Counted from the first letter of the stretch, positions 1-9,848 are shown. The stretch: 64,000 nt of DNA from Sphingobium herbicidovorans (GCF_002080435.1 NZ_CP020538.1:2475501-2539500), one strand, 5' to 3'. Numbers and translations are program-made. Notes: generated by a model from the sequence alone, not told the origin.

Positions 1-1
1 T

Positions 2-523
2 GGTCGTGAGACCTGCGACATCCTCGTTGAGTGCGATGTGGTGCTCCGCTCGGGCAAGCGCGTGACGCTGGCGCTCGACGCGCTGGCTTACACCTATCGC
101 CACAGCATGCTGCCCGAAGGAGCGGTGGTGGTGAGCGCCGTATTCCGCGGCATCCCCGGCGATCCCGCCGCCATCCAGGCGGAAATGGACCGCATCGCCG
201 CCGCGCGCGAGGAAAGCCAGCCGCTCCGCAGCAAGACCGGCGGTTCCACATTCAAGAACCCCGCCGGTCACAAGGCGTGGGCGCTGGTGGACGAGGCCGG
301 GTGCCGTGGCCTGCAACTGGGCGGTGCGCAGGTTTCAGAGAAACACACCAATTTCCTCCTCAACATGGGCGATGCCACCAGCGCCGACATCGAGGCGCTG
401 GGCGAGGAAGTGCGCCGCCGCGTGAAGGAAAAGAGTGGCATCGAACTGGAATGGGAAATTCAGCGCGTGGGCCTGTTGGCAGATCACGCCGCTCAGGAAA
501 ATCGCGTGGGAGTGAAGAAGTGA
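2..523 (+). CDS. murB: UDP-N-acetylenolpyruvoylglucosamine reductase, C-terminal part (5' end outside window)
   Basis: The frame is open from the first base of the window, so only the last ~173 residues are present. The product reduces UDP-GlcNAc-enolpyruvate to UDP-MurNAc with NADPH and FAD, in cytoplasmic peptidoglycan precursor synthesis. The visible part is the type I MurB C-terminal domain: SKTGGSTFKNP at about 235-270 (the catalytic Ser/Gly-rich loop GSTFKNP), then AGCRGLQLGGAQVSEKH with the conserved Lys-His and NFLLNMGDATSADI. The stop codon overlaps the GTG start of ddl (GTGA), so translation is coupled within the dcw cluster. Missing 5' sequence is a window-edge effect, not a truncation. 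Confidence 0.95.
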   Translation, partial: GRETCDILVECDVVLRSGKRVTLALDALAYTYRHSMLPEGAVVVSAVFRGIPGDPAAIQAEMDRIAAAREESQPLRSKTGGSTFKNPAGHKAWALVDEAGCRGLQLGGAQVSEKHTNFLLNMGDATSADIEALGEEVRRRVKEKSGIELEWEIQRVGLLADHAAQENRVGVKK

Positions 524-1479
524 GCCGTGGCCCCTGGCATGTTGCCGTCCTGATGGGCGGCTGGTCCGCCGAGCGGCCCGTATCCCTCTCGAGTGGCGAA
601 GGCGTCGCCAAGGCGCTGGAATCGCGCGGGCACAAGGTGACGCGGATCGACATGGATCGCCATGTCGCCGCCCGCCTCGCGGAAGCTGATGCCGATGTCG
701 TTTTCAACGCCCTTCACGGCGTTCCCGGCGAAGATGGCACGGTGCAGGGCATGATGGACCTGATGGGCATCACCTACACCCACAGCGGCCTCGCTACATC
801 GGTCATCGCCATCGACAAGCAACTGACCAAACAGGCGTTGGTGCCCCATGGCATTCCCATGCCCGGGGGTCATGTCGTGACCAGCGCCAGCCTGTTCGAC
901 GCAGATCCGCTCCCACGTCCCTATGTGGTGAAGCCGGTCAATGAAGGCAGTTCGGTAGGCGTCGCGATCGTCATGCCGGAGGGCAATTACGGTTTCCCCA
1001 TTGGCCGCGATGTGGAAGGGCCCTGGCAGCACTTCGACGAACTGCTCGCCGAACCCTATATTCGGGGCCGCGAACTGACGACCGCCGTGTTGGGTGAGGA
1101 AGCGCTGCTGGTCACGGAACTGCGGCCCAAGAGTGGCTTCTATGATTTTGACGCCAAATATACCGACGGCATGACCGAACATGTCTGCCCGGCGGACATC
1201 CCCGGCGAAATCAGCGAGGCATGCAAGGCGATCGCCCTTCGCGCGCACCGGTTGCTGGGGTGCAGGGGGGCGTCGCGCTCTGACTTCCGCTGGGATGATA
1301 CGCAGGGTGTCGAAGGGTTGTACCTGCTGGAGGTCAACACCCAGCCGGGGATGACGCCCTTGAGCCTGGTGCCGGAACAGGCGGCGAAACTCGGCATTGA
1401 TTATCCCGAACTGGTGGAGCGTATTGTCGAAGATGCGCTGAAGCAGAAGCAGGGCGCAAGGGGAGCAGGCAATGGCTGA
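520..1479 (+). CDS. ddl: D-alanine--D-alanine ligase
   Basis: ATP-dependent ligase that makes D-Ala-D-Ala for the peptidoglycan stem peptide (319 aa, normal for DdlB). I place the start at GTG 520, overlapping the murB stop. The frame is open further upstream, but that part is only murB read in another frame. The N-terminal Ddl signature GGWSAERPVSLSSG lies at residues 13-26 and HGVPGEDGTVQG at about 66-77. The ATP-grasp core includes VVKPVNEGSSVGV (136-148), and the Mg/ATP loop LEVNTQPGMT is at 270-279. The gene overlaps ftsQ by 8 bases. All catalytic motifs appear intact. Confidence 0.96.
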   Translation: MSRGPWHVAVLMGGWSAERPVSLSSGEGVAKALESRGHKVTRIDMDRHVAARLAEADADVVFNALHGVPGEDGTVQGMMDLMGITYTHSGLATSVIAIDKQLTKQALVPHGIPMPGGHVVTSASLFDADPLPRPYVVKPVNEGSSVGVAIVMPEGNYGFPIGRDVEGPWQHFDELLAEPYIRGRELTTAVLGEEALLVTELRPKSGFYDFDAKYTDGMTEHVCPADIPGEISEACKAIALRAHRLLGCRGASRSDFRWDDTQGVEGLYLLEVNTQPGMTPLSLVPEQAAKLGIDYPELVERIVEDALKQKQGARGAGNG

Positions 1480-2410
1480 AGCACGTATCCGGCGGGGCGG
1501 GACGGCGCGATTGGCGCGCACGGCCGGACCACGTGGTAGAAACGGACCGGGGCGGGGCAAGCCGGGCAAGCGGCGTTCATGGATTGGGCGCCTTGTCCAT
1601 GCCCTCCCTGTCAGCGATGACACGCTTCAGCGGATGGCGAGTTGGGCGATCGTCGGCATTGTCGTCGCCGCGACCGCAGGCGTCGCCGCGTTGCTCGGCG
1701 TGCCCGCCATGGCCGAGCAGAAAGTCGCCCAAGTCGCTGCTAACGCCGGTTTCGAAGTGCAGAAGGTGGAAGTCCGGGGCGTTGAACGAATGGACGAACT
1801 GCCGGTCTACAACATCGCGCTCGGCCAAGTGGACCGCTCCATGCTTTCGCTCGACCTGCCCAAGGTACGGAACGAGATGTTGAAACTTGGCTGGGTCAAG
1901 GACGCGCGTATTTCGCGTCGCCTTCCCGACACGCTTGTCGTCGATATCGTGGAACGTGATCCGGTTGCGGTATGGCAGCATGATGGGCAACTGCATCTGA
2001 TCGATGTGCAGGGCATCGTGCTGCAATCCGTTTCCACCGCCGCGATGCCTGATCTGCCGCTGGTGGTCGGCCCGGATGCCAACCGCCAGACTGCTGGGCT
2101 CAACAAGCTGATGGAGAATGCGCCTGCTTTGAAGCCGATGCTGGCCGGCGCGACATGGGTGGGGAATCGCCGCTGGGACTTGCGCTTCCAATCGGGGGAA
2201 ACGCTTTCTCTGCCTGAAGGGGACGCGGCGTCCGCTACAGCATTGGTCAACTTTGCCCGCATGGACGGCGTCAATCGCCTGCTGGGGCGCGGCATCGTTA
2301 AGTTCGACATGCGCGATCCCGACCGCTTCGTCCTGCGCCTTCCCCAAGATCAGGCCGGCCGCAAACCCGACATCGAAGCCAAGGCAGTGGCCGCTGGCGA
2401 GGAAGGCTGA
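1472..2410 (+). CDS. ftsQ: Cell division protein FtsQ
   Basis: Bitopic inner-membrane divisome protein that links FtsB/FtsL to the septal synthase. The 312 residues comprise an Arg/Gly-rich cytoplasmic tail (1-50) and one transmembrane helix (about 58-78, IVGIVVAATAGVAALL). A POTRA domain follows at about 94-170 (FEVQKVEVRGVERM, then LGWVKDARISRRLPDTLVV), and then a beta domain. The ATG lies inside the end of ddl, and ftsA follows after 5 bases, so this is one operon. The basic N-terminal tail is long, as is common in sphingomonads. Confidence 0.94.
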   Translation: MAEARIRRGGTARLARTAGPRGRNGPGRGKPGKRRSWIGRLVHALPVSDDTLQRMASWAIVGIVVAATAGVAALLGVPAMAEQKVAQVAANAGFEVQKVEVRGVERMDELPVYNIALGQVDRSMLSLDLPKVRNEMLKLGWVKDARISRRLPDTLVVDIVERDPVAVWQHDGQLHLIDVQGIVLQSVSTAAMPDLPLVVGPDANRQTAGLNKLMENAPALKPMLAGATWVGNRRWDLRFQSGETLSLPEGDAASATALVNFARMDGVNRLLGRGIVKFDMRDPDRFVLRLPQDQAGRKPDIEAKAVAAGEEG

Positions 2411-2415
2411 CGATC

Positions 2416-3702
2416 ATGGCGCAGCCCAAGGTCGACAAGCTCGTCACCGCGATCGACATAGGATCGTGGAAGGTGTCCGCTTTGATTGCGGGGCGCACCG
2501 AAACGGGTGAGCTGGCGATCCTGGGCACGGGTCAGCGGGAAAGCCGGGGCGTGCGCCGGGGTTTCATCGCCGACATGGAGCGCACCGAGCTTGCCGTGCG
2601 CGAAACCGTCGAACAGGCAGAGCGCGTCGCGGGCACCAATATCGAGGACGTATGGGTCAGCTTTTCCGGCGGCAGCCTGGTCAGCGACGTCGTCACGGTA
2701 GAACGCGACATGGGCGGCTACCGGGTCGAACAGCCAGACATTGACGACCTGCTCGCCACCGGCCAGCAGGGTATCGATCCCGATGGCCGGGTCGTGCTGC
2801 ACGCGCAACCGACCTGCTTCACGATCAATGGCAAGGTGCCGGTCAAAAAGCCGCTGGGCATGCATGCGGACCTGCTGGGCGTAGATATCCATGTCGTGCT
2901 GGCGGATGGCGCCCCGCTGGCCAATCTCGACCTGTGCGTGCGCGGCGCTTATCTGAACGTCAACTCCATCGTTGCGTCACCGATCGCCACCGGCCTTGCC
3001 TGCCTGTCCGAAGAAGAAAGGGATCTGGGAGTCGCGCTGGTCGAACTGGGCGCGGGCGTCACCAACGTCTCGCTTTATGCCGGGGGCATGCTTGTCGGTC
3101 TGCACAGCATCCCGATGGGGGCATCCGACATCACCGACGACATTGCATCGGCTTTCGGCATCCGCCGCAGCCAGGCTGAACGGATCAAATGCTTCTATGG
3201 TTCGGCGATGCAGAACCGCCGGGATTTCCGCGACATGATCGAGATCGCGCCTCCTCATGGTGACGTCGCCGTGCCGGGGCAAAGCGCTGGCCCGAATGCG
3301 GACGGGGGCAAGATCACGCGCGCCGCGCTGGTCGCTGTGATCTGCGAGCGGCTCAATCTGTTGATGACGGAGGTCAACACGGCACTAGCTGGAATGGGAT
3401 TCAATTCCCCGACCGGGCGGCAGGTGGTGCTGACCGGCGGAGGGGCCGAGTTGAAAGGCATTGCCGACTATGCGCAGGGCGCGCTCGGCCGCGCCGTTCG
3501 CATCGGCAGGCCGCGCGGCCTGGCGGCGATGCCGGAAGCGCATAGTGGCCCCGCCTTCGCGACGCTGGCCGGTCTTGCGCTTTACGGCGCATCGAACCCG
3601 GTTGATCTTAGAACGATAGCGCCCGCGCCTCAGACCGTTCATCGTATCAATCCGCCCCAATGGTGGCAGCGGATGATGCGGGCGATGAAGACGAACTATT
3701 GA
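2416..3702 (+). CDS. ftsA: Cell division protein FtsA
   Basis: Actin-fold ATPase that tethers FtsZ to the membrane. The 428 aa match the family length. The phosphate-1 motif AIDIGSWKVSALIAG is at the N terminus, with ELGAGVTNVSLYAGG mid-protein and the adenosine loop VVLTGGGAELKGI near residue 340. The C terminus ends in a basic/aromatic segment (WWQRMMRAMKTNY) that fits the membrane-targeting amphipathic helix. The gene sits 5 bp after ftsQ and 110 bp before ftsZ. Confidence 0.96.
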   Translation: MAQPKVDKLVTAIDIGSWKVSALIAGRTETGELAILGTGQRESRGVRRGFIADMERTELAVRETVEQAERVAGTNIEDVWVSFSGGSLVSDVVTVERDMGGYRVEQPDIDDLLATGQQGIDPDGRVVLHAQPTCFTINGKVPVKKPLGMHADLLGVDIHVVLADGAPLANLDLCVRGAYLNVNSIVASPIATGLACLSEEERDLGVALVELGAGVTNVSLYAGGMLVGLHSIPMGASDITDDIASAFGIRRSQAERIKCFYGSAMQNRRDFRDMIEIAPPHGDVAVPGQSAGPNADGGKITRAALVAVICERLNLLMTEVNTALAGMGFNSPTGRQVVLTGGGAELKGIADYAQGALGRAVRIGRPRGLAAMPEAHSGPAFATLAGLALYGASNPVDLRTIAPAPQTVHRINPPQWWQRMMRAMKTNY

Positions 3703-3812
3703 ATAAATCGGAAGCTGAACGAAATTTGCTGGTGAAATACACCATTTTCTGTTGCATTAATCTTCGATGACAGTTTCGCTCATGTCGCCGAAGCTGGAGG
3801 GAGCTAGTATTT

Positions 3813-5270
3813 ATGAGCATTGAGATCAGCCCACCGCATGTGGACGAGTTGAAGCCTCGCATCGCGGTGATCGGCGTTGGCGGCGCTGGCGGTAACGCCA
3901 TTGCGAATATGATCGCCGCGTCGGTTGAGGGCGTCGATTTCATCGTGGCCAACACCGACGCGCAGGCGCTCAATGCCTCGCCTGCTGAACGCCGCATCCA
4001 GCTTGGCCCGCAGATTACTGAAGGTCTGGGCGCGGGATCGCGTCCCGAAATCGGGAAGGCCGCCGCCGAAGAAACCATCGCATCTGTCGAAGATGCGCTG
4101 AACGGCGCGCATATGTGCTTCATCGCGGCTGGCATGGGCGGCGGCACCGGCACGGGCGCTGCTCCTGTCATCGCCAAGGCTGCGCGCGACAAGGGCATCC
4201 TGACCGTCGGCGTCGTGACCAAGCCCTTCACCTTCGAAGGCAACCGCCGCATGAAGTCGGCGGAAAGCGGCATCGACGAACTCCAAAAGCATGTCGATAC
4301 GCTGATCGTCATCCCGAACCAGAATCTGTTCCTGATCGCCAATCCGAACACGACCTTCAAGGAAGCGTTCCAGATGGCGGATGAAGTGCTGCAGCAGGGC
4401 GTTCGCGGCATCACCGATCTCATGGTCATGCCGGGCCTCATCAACCTCGATTTCGCCGACGTCCGCTCGGTCATGGGCGAAATGGGCAAGGCGATGATGG
4501 GCACCGGCGAAGCCGAAGGCGACGGCCGTGCGCTTCAGGCGGCGGAAAAGGCGATCGCCAACCCGCTGCTGGACGGCGTGTCGATGCGCGGTGCCAAGGG
4601 CGTGATCGTCTCCATCGTCGGGGGCGAAGACATGCGCCTGATGGAAGTCGATGAAGCCGCCAACCATATCCGTGAACTGGTTGATCCGGATGCCAACATC
4701 ATCTGGGGTTCGGCCTTCAATGACGGGCTGAACGGCAAGATCCGCGTGTCGGTCGTGGCGACCGGCATCGACAGCGAAGCGACCGCTGGCGCCGCGCCGC
4801 TGACCCAGCCTTTCAGCTTCGCCAGCCGTCCGGCCGTTTCGGTCCCCGCCGCTGCGGCATCGCGGCAGGCGTCTCAGCCGGCGCCTGTTCCCGCCGCAGC
4901 GCCTGAGCCGGAGCCCGAGACGCTGGAGCTGGACGTGCCCGCCGCCCCCGAGCCTGCTCCCCTCGCAGCGCCCGCGCAGCCAGCGGCTGCCACGCCCAAG
5001 CCTGCTCCGACGACGCCATCGCGCCCGGCGGCCGTCTTTTCCGACGAGGATCCGTCGCAGGATGAACTCCTGCTCGGGGCGGAGGAAGCGGAACCGGCGC
5101 CTGCGCCTGCTCCCGCACCGCAGGCTGCGCCACGGGTCGCCACTGGCGGCACCCTGTTCGAGCGTATGGCCGGTCTCACTCGAGGTGCGGACAAGAATGC
5201 AGCCGCAAGCGAAGATGCCGGATCGACTCCCGACATTCCGCGCTTCCTCAACCGCCAAAGCAATCAGTAA
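3813..5270 (+). CDS. ftsZ: Cell division protein FtsZ
   Basis: Tubulin-like GTPase that forms the Z ring (485 aa). The GTP-binding motif [11 protein letters not shown] lies at about residues 108-118, and the synergy-loop region [11 protein letters not shown] at about 210-220. After the GTPase core (to about 330) comes a roughly 140-residue Pro/Ala-rich linker typical of alphaproteobacterial FtsZ. The conserved C-terminal peptide [10 protein letters not shown], which binds FtsA and other tethers, closes the protein. The 110-bp gap before it leaves room for a separate promoter; a hairpin terminator follows at 5301. Confidence 0.97.
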   Translation: MSIEISPPHVDELKPRIAVIGVGGAGGNAIANMIAASVEGVDFIVANTDAQALNASPAERRIQLGPQITEGLGAGSRPEIGKAAAEETIASVEDALNGAHMCFIAAGMGGGTGTGAAPVIAKAARDKGILTVGVVTKPFTFEGNRRMKSAESGIDELQKHVDTLIVIPNQNLFLIANPNTTFKEAFQMADEVLQQGVRGITDLMVMPGLINLDFADVRSVMGEMGKAMMGTGEAEGDGRALQAAEKAIANPLLDGVSMRGAKGVIVSIVGGEDMRLMEVDEAANHIRELVDPDANIIWGSAFNDGLNGKIRVSVVATGIDSEATAGAAPLTQPFSFASRPAVSVPAAAASRQASQPAPVPAAAPEPEPETLELDVPAAPEPAPLAAPAQPAAATPKPAPTTPSRPAAVFSDEDPSQDELLLGAEEAEPAPAPAPAPQAAPRVATGGTLFERMAGLTRGADKNAAASEDAGSTPDIPRFLNRQSNQ

Positions 5271-5300
5271 GGCGACTATCTTAGCCATTTATCCTGTCGA

Positions 5301-5340
5301 AGCGCGCCATCGATCGCATCGGGCGACCGGGCGCGCTTTT
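5301..5340 (+). terminator. Rho-independent terminator after ftsZ
   Basis: AGCGCGCC (5301-5308) pairs perfectly with GGCGCGCT (5330-5337) and is followed by a short T run. It lies 30 bp after the ftsZ stop and closes the division cluster. Confidence 0.7.
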
Positions 5341-5388
5341 GCCTTCGGTAAATTTCCCATTCACGCATCGATCCGCTAAAGGACTTGT

Positions 5389-7098
5389 GTGAAACGCTCA
5401 GCTTTATGGATTCTAGGTGGTCTGATCATATCGGGGACCGCCCAGGCACAGCCCGCCCAGATTCAGGCGATCCGCCCTTCAGGCGCTGAAAATCTCAGCC
5501 GCAACCTCTCTCGCCTGGCGTCCAACCCGCGGGATGTCGATGCGCTGATCGGCGCTGGTGAAGCGGCGGTCGAGATGGATGACATGCGCGCGGCGGCGGG
5601 CTTTTTCGGGCGCGCCGATGCGATTCAGCCCAATAGCGGCCGGGTGAAGGCGGGTCTCGGACGTGTCATGCTGAAAACGCAAAACCCAGCGGAAGCGTTG
5701 AGGCTGTTCGACCAGGCGACGCGGCTTGGCTTCGGGGAAGCGACGCTGCTGGCCGACCGTGGTCTGGCCCGCGACATGACGGGCGATCAGGCAGGGGCGC
5801 AGCGAGACTATCAGGCCGCCCTGAAACGCGCGCCTCAGGACAGTGAACTGCTGTATCGTTACGCCGCTTCGCTCGGCATATCCGGCCAAGTCGATGCCGC
5901 CGAAAAGGTGCTTCAGCCTCTTCTCTATAAAAGCGATCGCGGCGCATGGCGTTATCGCGCCTTCATCATGGCGATGAACAACAAACAGAACGAGGCGCGC
6001 AAGATTGCGAGCCAGACGATGCCGCCCTCGCTCGCCTCCGCGCTGACGCCTTACATGCAGAAGATGCCCTATCTGACGCCCGCGCAAAAGGCTGCGGCGG
6101 TGCATTTCGGGCGTTTCCCCACGACTGTCGGAACCTCGATGGCGGCCGCTGCGCCCGCGCCTACCCAATCCGCACCGGTCGCGGCCGCACCGGAGCGGCC
6201 CGTCACCGTTCCAGCGCAGGCTGGCGCTCGACAGGCATTGGCTTCAAATGCGCGCGTTCAGCGGGTGAAGCCTGAGCGGCCCACGCGCTCTCCCGCGCCC
6301 GCGCCAATGCAGAGCGCGCCCACGCAGCCCCAGCCGGCGCCCGCCTCGGTCCCGGCTCCATCCTCGCTGGCGCAGACTCCTCCCCCGGTGCGCCAGGCCG
6401 AAATTCAGGGGCCGCCCGCGTCTGCCTCTGTGCCGTCCAGGCCAACTGTCTCCGCCATTCCCGCGACCGAGCCAGGCACCGCCGCCGCCACGCAGCTACC
6501 GACAACGCAACGGCCGCCAGCAACGGCAGTCGCAGCATCGGCCCCGCGTCAGCAGCCCAATCCCGAAGCGACCCGCTCGCTTGCTGACATCATCCGCGCC
6601 ATTGATGTCCCGGAAGAGGAACGTCGCCCAACCGTTTCGGCTGTCGATCTGGCTGAAATTGCGGCGCTCCAGGCCGCGCAGCGCGCCGAACAGCAGGCAG
6701 AGGCAGAGGTGGCCAGAAAGGCAGCCGCCGCAGCCAAGGCAAAGGCCGCCGCCGCCGCAAAGGCCAAGGCTGAAGCGGACGCCAAGGCAAAGAAGGCCGC
6801 AGAGGAAAAGGCGCGGCTAACCGCCAATCCGTCACGCAACTGGGTCCAGATCGGCATCGGCGCGGATCGCGGCGCGCTGGCGTTCACGCTCAAGAATCTG
6901 CGCCGCAAATATGATGACGTCGCCCCGCAGGACGGCTGGGTAGCAAGCTGGGGCCGCACGAATCGGCTGCTCATCGGACCGTTCGCCAGTTTCACACGCG
7001 CCAAATCTGTCGAATCCAAGCTGAAATCCGCAGGCGCCGACGCCTTCGCCTGGCAAAGCGACGCGGGAGAGGTGGTCGAGCGACTGGGAGGGAAGTAA
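5389..7098 (+). CDS. Tetratricopeptide-repeat and SPOR-domain secreted protein
   Basis: The 569 aa begin with a Sec signal peptide (KRSALWILGGLIISGTAQA, cleavage expected before QPAQ). TPR-like helices follow at about 30-240 (for example GRADAIQPNSGRVKAGLGRV and AGAQRDYQAALKRAPQDSELL), then a long Pro/Ala-rich linker, then a Lys/Ala-rich coiled segment at about 430-480. The C-terminal SPOR domain starts near NWVQIGIGADRG. SPOR domains bind denuded glycan at the division septum, which fits the position directly after ftsZ. The start is GTG. The precise role is unknown; a septal or envelope scaffold is the inference. Confidence 0.85.
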   Translation: MKRSALWILGGLIISGTAQAQPAQIQAIRPSGAENLSRNLSRLASNPRDVDALIGAGEAAVEMDDMRAAAGFFGRADAIQPNSGRVKAGLGRVMLKTQNPAEALRLFDQATRLGFGEATLLADRGLARDMTGDQAGAQRDYQAALKRAPQDSELLYRYAASLGISGQVDAAEKVLQPLLYKSDRGAWRYRAFIMAMNNKQNEARKIASQTMPPSLASALTPYMQKMPYLTPAQKAAAVHFGRFPTTVGTSMAAAAPAPTQSAPVAAAPERPVTVPAQAGARQALASNARVQRVKPERPTRSPAPAPMQSAPTQPQPAPASVPAPSSLAQTPPPVRQAEIQGPPASASVPSRPTVSAIPATEPGTAAATQLPTTQRPPATAVAASAPRQQPNPEATRSLADIIRAIDVPEEERRPTVSAVDLAEIAALQAAQRAEQQAEAEVARKAAAAAKAKAAAAAKAKAEADAKAKKAAEEKARLTANPSRNWVQIGIGADRGALAFTLKNLRRKYDDVAPQDGWVASWGRTNRLLIGPFASFTRAKSVESKLKSAGADAFAWQSDAGEVVERLGGK

Positions 7099-7108
7099 GA
7101 GCGTCCCC

Positions 7109-8266
7109 ATGACGACGCTCGCTCCCTATGCATTGCACCCCGGCCGCAGTCGGGGCAGACTCCATCCCGAGGCTGGCGGAGAGATGCGCGGGCCGCGCGA
7201 CATTTTTCAGCGTGATCGCGACCGCATCATCCATTCCATCTCTTTCCGAAGGCTAAGGCACAAGACGCAGGTGTTCGTATCGCCCGATGGCGATCACTTC
7301 CGCGTTCGGTTGACCCACAGCCTGGAAGTCGCGCAGATCGGCCGCACGACTGCACGCACGCTCGGCCTTAACGAAGATCTGACCGAAGCGCTTTGCCTTG
7401 CCCACGATATCGGCCATCCACCCTTCGGTCACGCGGGGGAGGACGCGCTGGAAGCGGCGCTCGATGAGCATGGCGGCTTCGATCACAACGCGCACACGCT
7501 GCGCACGCTGATGTTGCTGGAATCGCCTTATCCATGCTTTGCCGGTCTCAACCTAAGCTGGGAAATGCTGGAGGGGCTGGCCAAGCATAATGGCCCGATC
7601 GACAATCCGGGCTGGGCGATGCAGGAAGTGGACGCCCTCTTTCCGCTGGAGTTGGGCAGTCATGCCTCGCTCGAAGCGCAACTCGCCGCGATTGCGGATG
7701 ATATCGCCTATGACAATCACGACATTGATGACGGCTTGCGCGCAGGTCTGCTGACGCTTGAACAGCTTTTGACCGTGCCTATCGTCAAACATTGCTGGGA
7801 TCGGGTACGCGCTCGCTATCCCGATATCCCCCAGGACCGGCTGCTCCGCGAATTGGTCCGCGAGCAGATTGGCGTCATGGCGACCGACCTGATCGCATCG
7901 ACGCGGGACAATATCGCCCAGGCGCGGATCGCGACGGTGGAGGATGTGCGTGATGCTGGCCGCGCGCTGGTCTGCTTCTCGCCCGGACTTGCGGCGCAGG
8001 AGCGGGAACTGAAACGCTTCATGTATGCGGCGCTCTATCACCATCCGTCGCAACTGGCCGCCGCCGATCGCGCGCGTATCATCGTGCGCGACCTGTTCCG
8101 CGCCTATCAGCAGCAGCCGCAACTAATGCCGGCGGAATGGCAGGATGATCGCCTGCTCGACGAACCGCGCCGCAGCCGCCATATCGCCGACTTCATTGCG
8201 GGCATGACCGATCGCTATGCCGAAAAACGTCATGCGGAGATTTTCGGGGAACTGGCGTTTGCCTGA
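7109..8266 (+). CDS. dgt: dGTPase-like dNTP triphosphohydrolase (HD superfamily)
   Basis: Hydrolyses dNTPs to the nucleoside and triphosphate, in nucleotide-pool control. The 385 aa carry the type 2 dGTPase-like layout: RDRIIHSISFRRLRHKTQVF at residues ~30-50, then the HD metal site LAHDIGHPPFGHAGEDAL at about 93-110, with NAHTLRTL and AIADDIAYDNHDIDD further on. It starts 10 bp after the SPOR gene stop and is probably co-transcribed with it. Which dNTP is preferred cannot be read from sequence. Confidence 0.9.
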   Translation: MTTLAPYALHPGRSRGRLHPEAGGEMRGPRDIFQRDRDRIIHSISFRRLRHKTQVFVSPDGDHFRVRLTHSLEVAQIGRTTARTLGLNEDLTEALCLAHDIGHPPFGHAGEDALEAALDEHGGFDHNAHTLRTLMLLESPYPCFAGLNLSWEMLEGLAKHNGPIDNPGWAMQEVDALFPLELGSHASLEAQLAAIADDIAYDNHDIDDGLRAGLLTLEQLLTVPIVKHCWDRVRARYPDIPQDRLLRELVREQIGVMATDLIASTRDNIAQARIATVEDVRDAGRALVCFSPGLAAQERELKRFMYAALYHHPSQLAAADRARIIVRDLFRAYQQQPQLMPAEWQDDRLLDEPRRSRHIADFIAGMTDRYAEKRHAEIFGELAFA

Positions 8267-8395
8267 CTCGACCGGTTGCGTTCCATCGCGCGTCGCTCGA
8301 CCTTTACTGCACGCCCGATTGAGCAATTGACGCCGCGCTGCATTTCCCGCAATGCGAAGGGGTCTCTGGCGCCCGGAAGATTCGGGCCCGGACAT

Positions 8396-8596
8396 GATGC
8401 GGGAGAGCATGGGAAGCCTTTCAGGCCACCCCGTCGCCGAAGGAGCAACCGCCCCGGAATCTCTCAGGCCAAAGGACCGCATCGTGGGCAGGCGCTCTGG
8501 AAAGCGGACGGTATGATCGCCGTCCCACCGAAGGGGTAAGCCATCCGGTCACTTGCCGGTGGTCAAAGCTCTCAGGTTCCGTGACAGAGGGGGTGG
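8396..8596 (+). promoter_or_regulatory. Tandem glycine riboswitch (two aptamers) upstream of gcvT
   Basis: The 400-bp region between dgt and gcvT holds two glycine-aptamer cores. The first (about 8401-8505) contains GGGAGAGC, GCCGAAGGAGCAA, TCTCAGGCCAAAGGACCG and GCTCTGGAAAGC. The second (about 8506-8595) has CACCGAAGGGGTAAG, CTCTCAGGTTCCGTGACAGAGGGG. These are the conserved P1/P3 segments of the glycine riboswitch, and the downstream genes encode the glycine cleavage system. Such tandem switches normally turn gcv expression on with glycine. A GC-rich hairpin (8370-8392, GCCCGGAAGATTCGGGC) precedes the first aptamer. I see no gene in this gap. Confidence 0.95.
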
Positions 8597-8666
8597 CACA
8601 CGCAACAGGTCCCATTCCGGACTGTGGCGTTTGTCGCCATTAACTCGCACGGAAAGGCCGCCCTTA

Positions 8667-9818
8667 ATGTCCGGCAATGACGACATCGCTCATATCGAAG
8701 AAGAATTGCCGCTGCAGGACTTGCCGCTGGACGCCTGGCACCGGGCAAAGGGCGCGCGCATGGTTGGTTTTGCCGGTTATAACATGCCCATCCATTATGA
8801 AGGCATCATGGCCGAGCACGCATGGACCCGCGAGCATGCCGGGCTGTTCGACGTCAGCCATATGGGCCAGCTGCTTTTTTCCGGCGAAGGCGTGGACGAC
8901 GCGCTGGAACATCTGCTGCCGAGCGACATAAGGGGGTTGAATCCCTTCCGCCAGCGGTACTCGATGCTCCTCGATGAGGAAGGCGGCATTCTGGACGACT
9001 TGATGGTCTCCCGCCTCGGCGGTGGCGCTTTTGACGGCGCGGATATTTACGTGGTCGTCAATGGCGCGACCAAATATGACGACATGGGCTGGATGATTGA
9101 ACATCTGCCGGACGAGGTCGTCATGAACCATATGGACGAGCAGGCGCTGCTCGCCCTGCAGGGCCCGGAAGCGGGCGAGGTTCTTGCCAGCCTGATCCCT
9201 CAAACCGCAGACCTTCTGTTCATGCAATCGGGCCTCTTCACCTGGCGCGGCGTGCCGCTGTGGATCAGCCGGTCTGGTTATACTGGCGAGGACGGTTTTG
9301 AAATCAGCGTGCCTGGCAAGGATGTCACGCTGCTTGCAGACGCGCTGTGTGGTTTCCCCCAGGTGAAGCCGATCGGCCTTGGCGCGCGGGACTCGTTGCG
9401 CCTTGAAGCCGGTCTGCCGCTCTATGGCCATGATCTGACGCCCGCCGTCAGCACCATCGGCGCGGATCTGGGCTTTGCGATCCAGAAACGCCGCCGGGAG
9501 GAGGGGGGCTTCATCGGCCATGCCCGCGTGATGAAGGAACTGGCCGATGGACCGGGATCGAAACGCGTCGGTCTCAAGATAGAAGGCCGTTTGCCCGCGC
9601 GGGAAGGTGCGCCGATCTTCGCGGCAGGGGCGCTGGTGGGCGAAGTGACGTCCGGTGGCTTTGCTCCTACCGTGGGCGCACCCATCGCGATGGGCTGGGT
9701 CAGCCTGCCGCACAGCGCGGTCGGCACCGCGCTCGAAATCGAGGTGCGCGGCAAGCGCATCGCCGCGACCGTCGCCCCGATGCCATTCGTTCCGCATCGC
9801 TATCGCCGCAAAGCCTGA
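8667..9818 (+). CDS. gcvT: Glycine cleavage system T protein (aminomethyltransferase)
   Basis: Transfers the aminomethyl carbon from lipoylated H protein to tetrahydrofolate and releases ammonia. I place the start at ATG 8667 (MSGNDD), giving 383 aa. The frame is open upstream to 8553 but would run through the riboswitch. Diagnostic stretches are HRAKGARMVGFAGYNMPIHYEG, with GLFDVSHMGQ, the folate-site region YTGEDGFEISVP, and LGARDSLRLEAGLPLYGHDL. First gene of the riboswitch-controlled gcv operon, followed after 30 bp by gcvH. Confidence 0.95.
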   Translation: MSGNDDIAHIEEELPLQDLPLDAWHRAKGARMVGFAGYNMPIHYEGIMAEHAWTREHAGLFDVSHMGQLLFSGEGVDDALEHLLPSDIRGLNPFRQRYSMLLDEEGGILDDLMVSRLGGGAFDGADIYVVVNGATKYDDMGWMIEHLPDEVVMNHMDEQALLALQGPEAGEVLASLIPQTADLLFMQSGLFTWRGVPLWISRSGYTGEDGFEISVPGKDVTLLADALCGFPQVKPIGLGARDSLRLEAGLPLYGHDLTPAVSTIGADLGFAIQKRRREEGGFIGHARVMKELADGPGSKRVGLKIEGRLPAREGAPIFAAGALVGEVTSGGFAPTVGAPIAMGWVSLPHSAVGTALEIEVRGKRIAATVAPMPFVPHRYRRKA

Positions 9819-9848
9819 TTTTTTCTTTTCCGAGGGGAGAAGCACCAA

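Noticed and set aside
31..519. N-terminal extension of ddl back to position 31
   Set aside because: It is murB read in another frame; Ddl homology and length fit the GTG at 520.
3804..5288. 494-codon frame antisense to ftsZ
   Set aside because: Mirror of ftsZ codon bias in high-GC DNA; no domain.
8553..8666. Earlier start for gcvT at 8553
   Set aside because: It would place coding sequence over the second glycine aptamer; ATG 8667 fits family length.
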